Shown here in pieces: positions 43,682-49,403 of a stretch of 49,403 bases of DNA; positions within the stretch are counted from its first letter, which is position 1, and each line of letters starts with the position of its first letter. The stretch comes from Planctomycetia bacterium (GTDB lineage: Bacteria; Planctomycetota; GCA-002687715): assembly GCA_005790545.1 (NCBI GenBank), contig SXUL01000123.1, positions 1 to 49,403 on the forward strand. Reading direction: 5' to 3'. A program made the translations under genes and the position numbers. The notes beneath the pieces were generated by a model, which saw only the letters and a program-made list of their open reading frames with translations, was not told the DNA's origin and searched no databases.

Positions 43682-44344
43682 TCACGACGTCGATCTCCCC
43701 TCGCGTTCGCACCAGTCCACGAGGCGCTGTGCGAGCACGGACTTCAGAAGAGTCCCGAATGCTGCGTGTGTCCCATCCGGACGCACGAAGCTCACATCCT
43801 CGGCACCGTCACCGCCCATGGATCCGGCACCGTTGAGGACAACCAGATCGCAGCCATGGTCCCGCGCCTTGCGCGCCGCTTCCGCGAGCGCCGCGTCGCC
43901 CCCAAGCGACTCAAGCGCAAAACCGACCACGACCTGATGGCTGCGGATTCTACCCAATGCGCTCAGGATGTCAGGGTTTTTCTTCAGCGGCAGTTGGAGT
44001 CCGAGTTCGTCCTTCTTGAGTTTGCCGAGCGCGCGTTGCTTCGGGCGCACGTCGGCGACTGCCGCAGCCATGATCAACACGTCCGCTGAGGGGAAGTGAC
44101 GCTGCAAGGCTGCGAGCATCTCGGTCGCGGTCTCGACGCGTTCGAGCGAGGCACTCGGCGGCGGAGTCAGATGCGTCGGGCCAAGGACGAGAGTCAGTTG
44201 GTGTCCGCGGCGAAGGATCTCTGTTGCGAGGGCGAGCCCGAGAGTCCCCGAGCTCCGATTCGCGATGTAGCGCACCGCGTCGATGGGCTCGTGTGTAGGG
44301 CCGGCGCTGACAAGAAACCTGAGCGGCCGATTCATGCAAGTCAT
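43682..44344 (-). CDS. coaB: Phosphopantothenate-cysteine ligase (stand-alone CoaB)
   Basis: The 220-residue protein corresponds to the C-terminal half of the usual bifunctional CoaBC. It couples cysteine to 4'-phosphopantothenate in CoA synthesis. Conserved parts are RFLVSAGPTHEPIDAVRYIA, NRSSGTLGLALATEILRRGH, VLIMAAAVADVRPK and the LKKNPDILSAL loop, with VVVGFALES. The flavoprotein half is the separate gene coaC at 44364, 19 bases upstream. The ATG at 44344 was taken; one at 44335 is possible. Confidence 0.92.
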   Translation of the reverse strand: MTCMNRPLRFLVSAGPTHEPIDAVRYIANRSSGTLGLALATEILRRGHQLTLVLGPTHLTPPPSASLERVETATEMLAALQRHFPSADVLIMAAAVADVRPKQRALGKLKKDELGLQLPLKKNPDILSALGRIRSHQVVVGFALESLGGDAALAEAARKARDHGCDLVVLNGAGSMGGDGAEDVSFVRPDGTHAAFGTLLKSVLAQRLVDWCEREGRSTS

Positions 44345-44363
44345 TGCGCCGCGTTGACTTGGG

Positions 44364-44903
44364 TTAGCAGTCGAGGCTCTCGATGCCCGCTACGATGCGG
44401 GAAACCTCGGCCAGCCGGCCTTCGCCCGTTTCGCCACATCCAAGCTCACCGGCGTCCGGTCCAAGGCGCTTCCAGCCGAGCGCTTCGAGGGTGGCGACGT
44501 TCCTTTGCGTGAGTGGGTTCATCCACATGCGCCAGTTCATTGCGGGGCAAAGGAGCCTCGGTCCTTCGAAGGCGAGGGCGGCGGTGGTGACCGCATCGTC
44601 CGCGATGCCTGCTGCGAAGCGCGCGATGAGATCCGCTGTCGCCGGCGCGGCCACGAACACGGAAGCTTCGCGGGCGGATTCCAGGTGCTGGTAGGCCGCG
44701 TCACCGGTGGGCTCGAACAGGTCGTGAATCACAGGCTCGCCGGAGAGGGCGCGGAACTGCAGCGGCGAGATGAGCGCGGTGGAACGATGCGTCATGAGGA
44801 CGCGCACGCGCCGCCCGCGTTTCTTCAGCTCCGATGTGAGATCGAGAGCGCGATGGATGGCGACGCTGGCGGAAACGGCGAGGAGGACCACTCCGCCCGC
44901 CAT
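44364..44903 (-). CDS. coaC: Phosphopantothenoylcysteine decarboxylase (stand-alone CoaC)
   Basis: The 179-residue flavoprotein decarboxylates phosphopantothenoylcysteine. It has VVLLAVSASVAIHRALDLTS, the active-site histidine in YQHLES, VFVAAPATADLIARFAAGIA, and the substrate-binding LLCPAMNWRMWMNPLTQ, plus the late cysteine in ELGCGETGEGRL. It equals the N-terminal half of bifunctional CoaBC but ends cleanly with TAA before coaB. It lies six bases after rpoZ, keeping the common gmk-rpoZ-coaBC gene order. Confidence 0.93.
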   Translation of the reverse strand: MAGGVVLLAVSASVAIHRALDLTSELKKRGRRVRVLMTHRSTALISPLQFRALSGEPVIHDLFEPTGDAAYQHLESAREASVFVAAPATADLIARFAAGIADDAVTTAALAFEGPRLLCPAMNWRMWMNPLTQRNVATLEALGWKRLGPDAGELGCGETGEGRLAEVSRIVAGIESLDC

Positions 44904-44909
44904 GGTGCG

Positions 44910-45245
44910 TCAGCCGTCCTTCTTCAAGAGCCCGCTGAACAGGCGGCTTTCAAGTTCCGCGGTGCTGATGTTCTCGGGCACATCCACCGAGGTCTGGCCG
45001 CCGCCAGGCATGCGCTCGACTTCAGCGCGAGCCTTCTCACGGTTTCCGTCGTCATCGGTGACGAGTTCGATGCGCTCGCTGGCCATTTCAGCCAGCACCA
45101 GCTCGATGGGGTTCTTCGGCTGCTCTTCCACCATGCGCTTGGCGCCGCGGTTCAGTTCGCGCAGCCGCTTCTGAATGAGCACGGTCGTGCGGAAGACGCC
45201 CCCAACCTTCTGGTACTGAGTGTCGAGCTTTGCTGGAGGAATCAT
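44910..45245 (-). CDS. rpoZ: RNA polymerase omega subunit, planctomycetal type
   Basis: The 111-residue protein is assigned as omega by position between gmk and coaC and by the core pattern KVGGVFRTTVLIQKRLREL followed by NRGAKRMVEEQPKNPIELVL, which matches the family's R-x-x-L-x-x-x-x-x-KR-x-x-EL-x-x-GA. The KVGG...TTVLIQKR form is what I associate with Planctomycetota; proteobacterial omega looks different. It stabilises beta' in RNA polymerase. A charged C-terminal tail of ~45 residues follows. AAGGGA precedes the ATG at 45245. Confidence 0.8.
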   Translation of the reverse strand: MIPPAKLDTQYQKVGGVFRTTVLIQKRLRELNRGAKRMVEEQPKNPIELVLAEMASERIELVTDDDGNREKARAEVERMPGGGQTSVDVPENISTAELESRLFSGLLKKDG

Positions 45246-45264
45246 TGGCGCGTCCCTTGCTTGT

Positions 45265-45804
45265 TCAGGCCTCGAGGCCCATGAGTTTCTTCACGGCACT
45301 CACGGCCGCTTCGAGGCGATCGTTCACGACCACGGCGTCGTACTCGCGTGCAGCTTCGAGGTCGGCTGCGGCGCGGGCGATGCGGCGGTCCAATTGGTCC
45401 GGCGTTTCGGTCCCCCGGGCCAGAAGTCGCGCTTTCAGCGCCTCCAAGGACGGGGGAGCCACGAAAATACCAAACACTGGCGTCCCTGTCTTGCGCAGCG
45501 CCCGAAAGCCCTGGGGGTCGATATCCAGCACCACCTGGCGGGGATCGTCTGGACGCTCCACCTCGCTTCGCGGCGTGCCGTAGGAACAGCCGTAGTTGTC
45601 AGCCGATTCGAGGAGCCCACCTGCCGCCCGCAGGGATTCGAACCCCGCATCCGAGAAGAACCAGTAGTCCCGCCCGTGGACTTCCCCTGGGCGGGGGGAG
45701 CGTGTGGTGGCAGTGACCACCCGGCGCACGCGCGCGTCCTCCAGCACCTTTCTCAAGATGGTGGTCTTGCCGCACCCGGATGGACCGCTGAGCACCGTGA
45801 GCAT
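45265..45804 (-). CDS. gmk: Guanylate kinase
   Basis: The 179-residue enzyme phosphorylates GMP. It shows the P-loop LTVLSGPSGCGKTTILRKVL, the GMP-binding TATTRSPRPGEVHGRDYWFF, ESADNYGCSYGTPRSEVE and VVLDIDPQGFRALR. It is somewhat shorter than the usual ~205 residues, mainly through a compact lid region. The ATG at 45804 is two bases after the yicC stop; a GTG at 45810 overlapping that stop is possible. Confidence 0.94.
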   Translation of the reverse strand: MLTVLSGPSGCGKTTILRKVLEDARVRRVVTATTRSPRPGEVHGRDYWFFSDAGFESLRAAGGLLESADNYGCSYGTPRSEVERPDDPRQVVLDIDPQGFRALRKTGTPVFGIFVAPPSLEALKARLLARGTETPDQLDRRIARAAADLEAAREYDAVVVNDRLEAAVSAVKKLMGLEA

Positions 45805-45806
45805 CG

Positions 45807-46706
45807 TCACTCGAGGTTCTGGACCTGTTCCTTCATGCGTTCGATGCGGCACTTCAACTCCACCACTTCGTGGGTGAGTGCCGCGTCCTGCGATTTCGAG
45901 CCGATGGTGTTCGCCTCGCGCAGCATCTCTTGCAACAGGAAATCCAGTTTGCGGCCCGCCTCGCCACCGTTCGCAAGCAGCGTGCGCATGCGTTGCGCAT
46001 GTCCGTCGAAGCGATCCAGTTCTTCCGTGATGTCGCCGCGGTCGGCGGTGAACAACACCTCGCGGGCGAGTTCGCGTTCGTCCGGTCGCGAGCCTTCCGG
46101 GAGACCAGTGACCAGATCACGGAGGCGCTGGAGCAGACGCTCACGCGCAGCAGCTGGCACGGCTGCTGCACGTGCACGCACACTGGCGAGATGAAGGAGG
46201 GCTGCGTCGAGTTCGCGCAGCAACACATCCACGAGGGCGCGCCCTTCTTCTTCGCGCGCACGCAGGAGATCGGCGAGGCTGGCGTCCACCGTTTCGAGAA
46301 CCAGTGCTTGCAGGGCCTCGGCCACGACCGTGTTCGCGGCGGCATCCGTGCTTGAGAGAACGCCAGGGAGAGCGAGCAGATCGCCGAGCGCGAGCTCCCG
46401 GTGCTTGAGCGCGAGCTCTTCTGCAGCGCCTGCGAGTTCGCGTTGCCAGGCGGCGAGTGCCTGGCGATCCAACAGTGAAGAAGGCGGTGTCTGTGTTCTT
46501 GTGCAGACGATGGTCATCGCCACGGCGCCGCGGCGGAGTGCCTGCTGTGTGCGCGCCTCGATCACAGGCTCCAGTGCCGCGAGATCGCGCGGCAGCTTCA
46601 GATTCAGCTTCAGCCAGCGATGGTTGACGGAGCGTACTTCCACGCGCACGACAGCGTCGTCCCGGGAGCGGGCCGCACTGCCGAGCCCCGTCATGGAGCG
46701 GATCAC
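45807..46706 (-). CDS. yicC: YicC-family endoribonuclease-like protein
   Basis: The 299-residue protein has the YicC start MIRSMTGLGSAAR, VEVRSVNHRWLKLNLKLPRD, an inner helical region, and the DUF1732 C-terminus EVLFTADRGDITEELDRFDG, GRKLDFLLQEMLREANTIGS and VVELKCRIERMKEQVQNLE. YicC-type proteins were linked to RNA cleavage and stationary-phase fitness. The GTG at 46706 overlaps the pyrE stop as GTGA and gives the expected N-terminus. Adjacent gmk is the common arrangement. Confidence 0.93.
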   Translation of the reverse strand: MIRSMTGLGSAARSRDDAVVRVEVRSVNHRWLKLNLKLPRDLAALEPVIEARTQQALRRGAVAMTIVCTRTQTPPSSLLDRQALAAWQRELAGAAEELALKHRELALGDLLALPGVLSSTDAAANTVVAEALQALVLETVDASLADLLRAREEEGRALVDVLLRELDAALLHLASVRARAAAVPAAARERLLQRLRDLVTGLPEGSRPDERELAREVLFTADRGDITEELDRFDGHAQRMRTLLANGGEAGRKLDFLLQEMLREANTIGSKSQDAALTHEVVELKCRIERMKEQVQNLE

Positions 46707-47284
46707 GGCTTCGGCGCCGCCGCCCCGGGCCGACTGCCCGGCTTCACAGCCGTGAAGCCTTCCGCACACAAGGGGCACGCCTCAGGCTTCCACGTCGGAG
46801 GAATCACCTTTTCGAGGGCCACATACGGCACCTTGAACGGGCTCGCATCCGTCCTCTGGATGAGCGACATGACACCCACGACGGTGGCGCCGAGCTGTTC
46901 CACAAGGCGGATGACTTCCTGCACAGAGCCGCCCGTTGTCACCACATCTTCGGCGACAAGGACTTTCTCACCGGGAAGGAGACGGAACCCGCGCCGCAGA
47001 TTGAAAGCGCCATTCTCGCGTTCGGCGAAAAGTGCGCGCACATTGAAAGCGCGGCCGAGTTCGTAGGCGAGCGTGATCCCGCCCATGGCAGGTCCGATGA
47101 CAACATCCGGCTTCTCACCCGTCCAGCGTGCAGCGAGATCGCTGCAGAGTGTGGCAGCAACCTCGGGATGCGCGAGCACGAGTGCGCACTGGAGGTAGCG
47201 GTTGCTGTGCAAGCCGCTGCTCAACTGGAAGTGGCCTTCGAGAAGCGCTTCGTGGCGGCGGAAAGTGTCGAGGACGGCGCTCAT
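46703..47284 (-). CDS. pyrE: Orotate phosphoribosyltransferase
   Basis: The 193-residue enzyme joins orotate to PRPP in pyrimidine synthesis. It has EGHFQLSSGLHSNRYLQCAL, VVIGPAMGGITLAYELGR, FAERENGAFNLRRGF and the PRPP site VLVAEDVVTTGGSVQEVI. A C-terminal CPLCAEG stretch marks the shorter subgroup I recall from thermophiles and Planctomycetota. It lies three bases after secG. Confidence 0.92.
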   Translation of the reverse strand: MSAVLDTFRRHEALLEGHFQLSSGLHSNRYLQCALVLAHPEVAATLCSDLAARWTGEKPDVVIGPAMGGITLAYELGRAFNVRALFAERENGAFNLRRGFRLLPGEKVLVAEDVVTTGGSVQEVIRLVEQLGATVVGVMSLIQRTDASPFKVPYVALEKVIPPTWKPEACPLCAEGFTAVKPGSRPGAAAPKP

Positions 47285-47287
47285 GGA

Positions 47288-47527
47288 TCAGCCTGCAGGA
47301 GTGCTGCCAAGGAGCGCGAGGGCGAGCGCGATCAGCATGACGATGCCTGCGACCCATGCGGTGAAGCGGTTGATGCCGCCCACGGAATGGCCGAAGGCCT
47401 CGCCGCCCGCGCCACCGAAGGCGCTCCCGAGGCCGCCACCCTTGCCTTCTTGCAGCAGCACGATGGCGATGAGGATGATGCAACCGAGCACAAAGAGAAC
47501 GTTGAGGATTGTGCCGACGATGTCCAT
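47288..47527 (-). CDS. secG: Protein translocase subunit SecG
   Basis: The 79-residue protein has two membrane helices, ILNVLFVLGCIILIAIVLLQ and TAWVAGIVMLIALALALLG, linked by the family-typical EGKGGGLGSAFGG loop. It assists SecYEG export. It follows tpiA by 30 bases, a common bacterial pairing. Confidence 0.92.
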   Translation of the reverse strand: MDIVGTILNVLFVLGCIILIAIVLLQEGKGGGLGSAFGGAGGEAFGHSVGGINRFTAWVAGIVMLIALALALLGSTPAG

Positions 47528-47557
47528 GACTCGCTCCAGCCGCCGAGGCGGCTCTCT

Positions 47558-48313
47558 TCAGTTCCGTTGGAAGTGGATGATGCGCAGGAATTCGTCCGCC
47601 TGCAACGAGGCGCCACCTACGAGGGCTCCGTCAATGTCCGGGGCCGCCATGAGTGCCGCAATGTTCGATGACTTGACGCTGCCCCCGTAGAGAATGCGCG
47701 CGTCCTCCGCTACGGCTCCCGCGCGCTCGCGGAACGCACGTCGCAGGAGGGCATGTACTTCTGCGGCCTGTTCCACACTGGCGGTACGGCCGGTGCCGAT
47801 GGCCCAAACCGGCTCGTAGGCGAGGGTGAGCTTCGGGAACGCGAGCGTCGGGACAGCATCCAGAAAGGCCTGGAGCTGGCGAAGCACCACGGCGCTGGTG
47901 GCGCCACTGTCGCGTTCGGCCTGGGTCTCGCCGACGCAGAGGATGGGCAAGAGGCCGGCATCGAGCGCCCGCTGGAGCTTCTTCGCGTGCACGGCGTCGC
48001 CTTCGCCGAAGACGTGCCGACGCTCGGAGTGTCCAAGGATGACCATGCTGGCGCTGGTGCTCTTGAGCATGGTCGCGCTCACGGCCCCGGTGAAGGCACC
48101 GTCCAGCTCGCTCGCGCAGTCCTGTCCGCCCGTCTTGATGGGCGAACCGTCCACGGCACGAGCGACGGCCGCCACGCTCACAAAGCCCGGAAAAATGGCC
48201 ACATCCCTGTCCGGCACGGACCCGAGCCCCGTGCGGAGTGCTTCCGCAAGGCGCACAGAGTCCCCGAGCCCGAGGTTCATCTTCCAGTTTCCGGCGATGA
48301 GGGGGCGGCGCAT
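47558..48313 (-). CDS. tpiA: Triose-phosphate isomerase
   Basis: The 251-residue TIM-barrel glycolytic enzyme carries the substrate lysine in AGNWKMN, the catalytic histidine in VILGHSERR, the catalytic glutamate in LAYEPVWAIGTG and the phosphate loops ILYGGSVKSSN and GALVGGASL. It interconverts dihydroxyacetone phosphate and glyceraldehyde-3-phosphate. The ATG at 48313 gives the usual N-terminus. It is the first gene of the 16-gene minus-strand run. Confidence 0.96.
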   Translation of the reverse strand: MRRPLIAGNWKMNLGLGDSVRLAEALRTGLGSVPDRDVAIFPGFVSVAAVARAVDGSPIKTGGQDCASELDGAFTGAVSATMLKSTSASMVILGHSERRHVFGEGDAVHAKKLQRALDAGLLPILCVGETQAERDSGATSAVVLRQLQAFLDAVPTLAFPKLTLAYEPVWAIGTGRTASVEQAAEVHALLRRAFRERAGAVAEDARILYGGSVKSSNIAALMAAPDIDGALVGGASLQADEFLRIIHFQRN

Positions 48314-48758
48314 GGGGTGGCATGTTAGCGGCCGGGACCCATCGTTTCGACCGCTGCTGGCAGGGGGCTGGCCCAGGGCTGCTCTGCGGGACCTACGCGA
48401 GGCACGCGAACACGCCGCCTGCTCTGTTCGGGGGTGATCCCGCTGCACAGAGCCGCTCGGATGCACTCGAAGGCTCTGCTCCGCGGGACCCTACTCACGG
48501 CGCAGGCGGCGCAGGCGGCAGTCCAGGCGTCGCGCACGGTGAGCCGGAGCGCTGAGCGTGGCGGGGGTGAAGCGGAGCTTCGGCTCGATCAGCGAAGCGA
48601 GCTCTCGGGCACCGTGCACTTCGGAAGCGGCGTCGGGCGAGCGCGCAGTGCCGCGTGGAGCGATCCCCCGCCACGAGCAGCGCGCAGGCCGAGGGGCAGC
48701 GCGAGCGCCGGTTTTTCGTGGACGGATTGGACTCGCGTGGTGGGAGCAAAACGCCAAC
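48314..48758. other. Intergenic region without recognised gene
   Basis: About 445 bases between tpiA and the groEL terminator hold no gene I can support. Short open frames exist on both strands, including a minus-strand one at 48491-48757 ending LRRLRRE, but none has family likeness or a good ribosome site. No tRNA, SRP RNA, RNase P RNA or tmRNA consensus was found by eye. The promoter for the long minus-strand gene run should lie in the part near 48314-48400. Confidence 0.5.
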
Positions 48759-48790
48759 AGGGCGAGGCATCCCGTGGATGCGCTCGCCCT
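48759..48790 (-). terminator. groEL terminator hairpin
   Basis: AGGGCGAG pairs with CTCGCCCT and GCATCC with GGATGC around a short CGT loop, with one bulged G. It begins 27 bases after the groEL stop in the minus direction and is followed by a TTGGCGTTTTG stretch on that strand. Confidence 0.65.
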
Positions 48791-48817
48791 GCGCGGTGTG
48801 GAACCAGTGCGTCCGGA

Positions 48818-49403
48818 TCAGAAATCCATGCCGCCCAGTCCGCCCATGCCACCCATACCTCCCATGCCGCCCAGTCCCCCCCTGCCGCCGCCACCCGGGG
48901 CTGCGGCCTTCTTCTTCTCCGGGATCTCGGAGATGAGGGCTTCCGTGGTGAGGAGCAGGCTGGCGACTGAAGCCGCATTCTGGAGCGAGGTGCGCACGAC
49001 CTTCGTGGGGTCGATGACGCCCGCCTTCGCGAGGTCCTCGTATTCGCCCTTGGCCGCGTTGAAGCCGAAGTCGCGATTCGCGTTCTTCAAGACTTCCTGT
49101 ACGACCACGCTGCCTTCGAAACCGGCGTTCTCGGAAATCTGGCGGAGAGGCGCTGTGAGCGCGCGCTTCACGATGTTCATGCCGATGGATTCATCGCCCT
49201 CGGCATCCTTCATGTTGATGGCCGCGCTTGCGCGGAGGAGCGCCACGCCGCCGCCGGGGAGGATGCCTTCCTCCACTGCTGCGCGCGTTGCGTGGAGCGC
49301 GTCTTCAACGCGCGCCTTCTTCTCCTTCATCTCCACTTCGGTGGCGGCACCGACGTTGATCTGCGCCACACCGCCGGAGAGCTTCGCGAGCCGCTCCTGC
49401 AGC
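48818..49403 (-). CDS. groEL: Chaperonin GroEL, C-terminal part (cut by window end)
   Basis: About 194 codons of GroEL are present; the start lies beyond 49403. Typical blocks are [54 protein letters not shown] and [20 protein letters not shown]. The tail is rich in Gly-Gly-Met repeats ([17 protein letters not shown]), the usual flexible end inside the folding chamber. It refolds proteins in the cytosol. No groES is visible downstream, and one would be expected upstream outside the window. Confidence 0.96.
   Translation of the reverse strand, partial: LQERLAKLSGGVAQINVGAATEVEMKEKKARVEDALHATRAAVEEGILPGGGVALLRASAAINMKDAEGDESIGMNIVKRALTAPLRQISENAGFEGSVVVQEVLKNANRDFGFNAAKGEYEDLAKAGVIDPTKVVRTSLQNAASVASLLLTTEALISEIPEKKKAAAPGGGGRGGLGGMGGMGGMGGLGGMDF

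Noticed and set aside
48491-48757. 88-codon minus-strand frame between tpiA and groEL
   Set aside because: Arg/Ala-rich product with no recognised domain; codon pattern is possible but not convincing.
48434-48970. 178-codon plus-strand frame near groEL
   Set aside because: It enters the antisense of groEL and lacks family likeness or a ribosome site.
1-49403. CRISPR arrays, tRNA or rRNA genes, insertion sequences
   Set aside because: No regularly spaced repeats, cloverleaf-like sequences with conserved TTCRANY, or transposase genes were found by reading.

Overview
The window reads as two joined pieces of GC-rich bacterial DNA. Bases 1 to about 3337 carry four complete genes of generic, possibly proteobacterial, character: a DMT-family transporter, a uroporphyrinogen-decarboxylase-fold protein, a small lipoprotein and a VOC/glyoxalase-fold protein. 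At about 3337 the sequence passes straight into the last ~187 codons of a cobalamin-dependent isobutyryl-CoA mutase (IcmF). The rest of that gene is missing, so this point is either a contig chimera or a recombination breakpoint.

From 3338 to the end the gene content looks like Planctomycetota. Indicators are the FabZ-like dehydratase subtype, the atypical RNA polymerase omega subunit, separate coaC and coaB genes, a DUF6677-like membrane protein, a CRTAC1-type FG-GAP lipoprotein and several secreted HEAT, vWA and C25-like proteins. This is inferred from recognised families, not from a search.

Layout. 3.9-8.7 kb: secreted C25-like peptidase, Rrf2 regulator, EamA transporter, FabZ-like dehydratase. 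8.7-12.4 kb: an Mla-type lipid transport locus split into two divergent pairs (PqiC-like lipoprotein and MlaD on minus; STAS-MlaE and MlaF on plus). 12.4-19.3 kb, minus: folC, a MoxR AAA+ ATPase, a secreted Cys-rich protein with an inactive-looking zinc-peptidase motif, a HEAT-vWA protein and an FG-GAP lipoprotein, mostly with overlapping stop and start codons. 19.3-24.5 kb, plus: a small membrane protein with aroB, a short flagellin with a strong terminator, a secreted protein and dprA. 24.3-31.5 kb: small membrane proteins, a thioesterase, a HEAT lipoprotein, a membrane-embedded spermidine-synthase-like protein, priA and a MazG-like pyrophosphohydrolase. 31.6-33.6 kb: a YqcC-SseB fusion and serB.

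33.6-48.3 kb on the minus strand is one uninterrupted run of 16 genes, tpiA-secG-pyrE-yicC-gmk-rpoZ-coaC-coaB-dut-ftsK-ftsK paralogue-rimO-pgsA-pgpA-PP2C-gph, with gaps of 49 bases or less. It mixes central metabolism, nucleotide supply, CoA and phospholipid synthesis, and chromosome segregation. The 3' part of groEL closes the window.

The most unusual observation is the gene next to ftsK. It has an FtsK-like four-helix membrane domain and a C-terminal FtsK gamma DNA-reading domain, but a long acidic linker replaces the motor. Next come the MoxR/HEAT-vWA/pseudo-peptidase operon and a SpoIIE-type phosphatase that has lost metal-binding aspartates. No tRNA, rRNA, CRISPR array, insertion sequence or phage gene was recognised.
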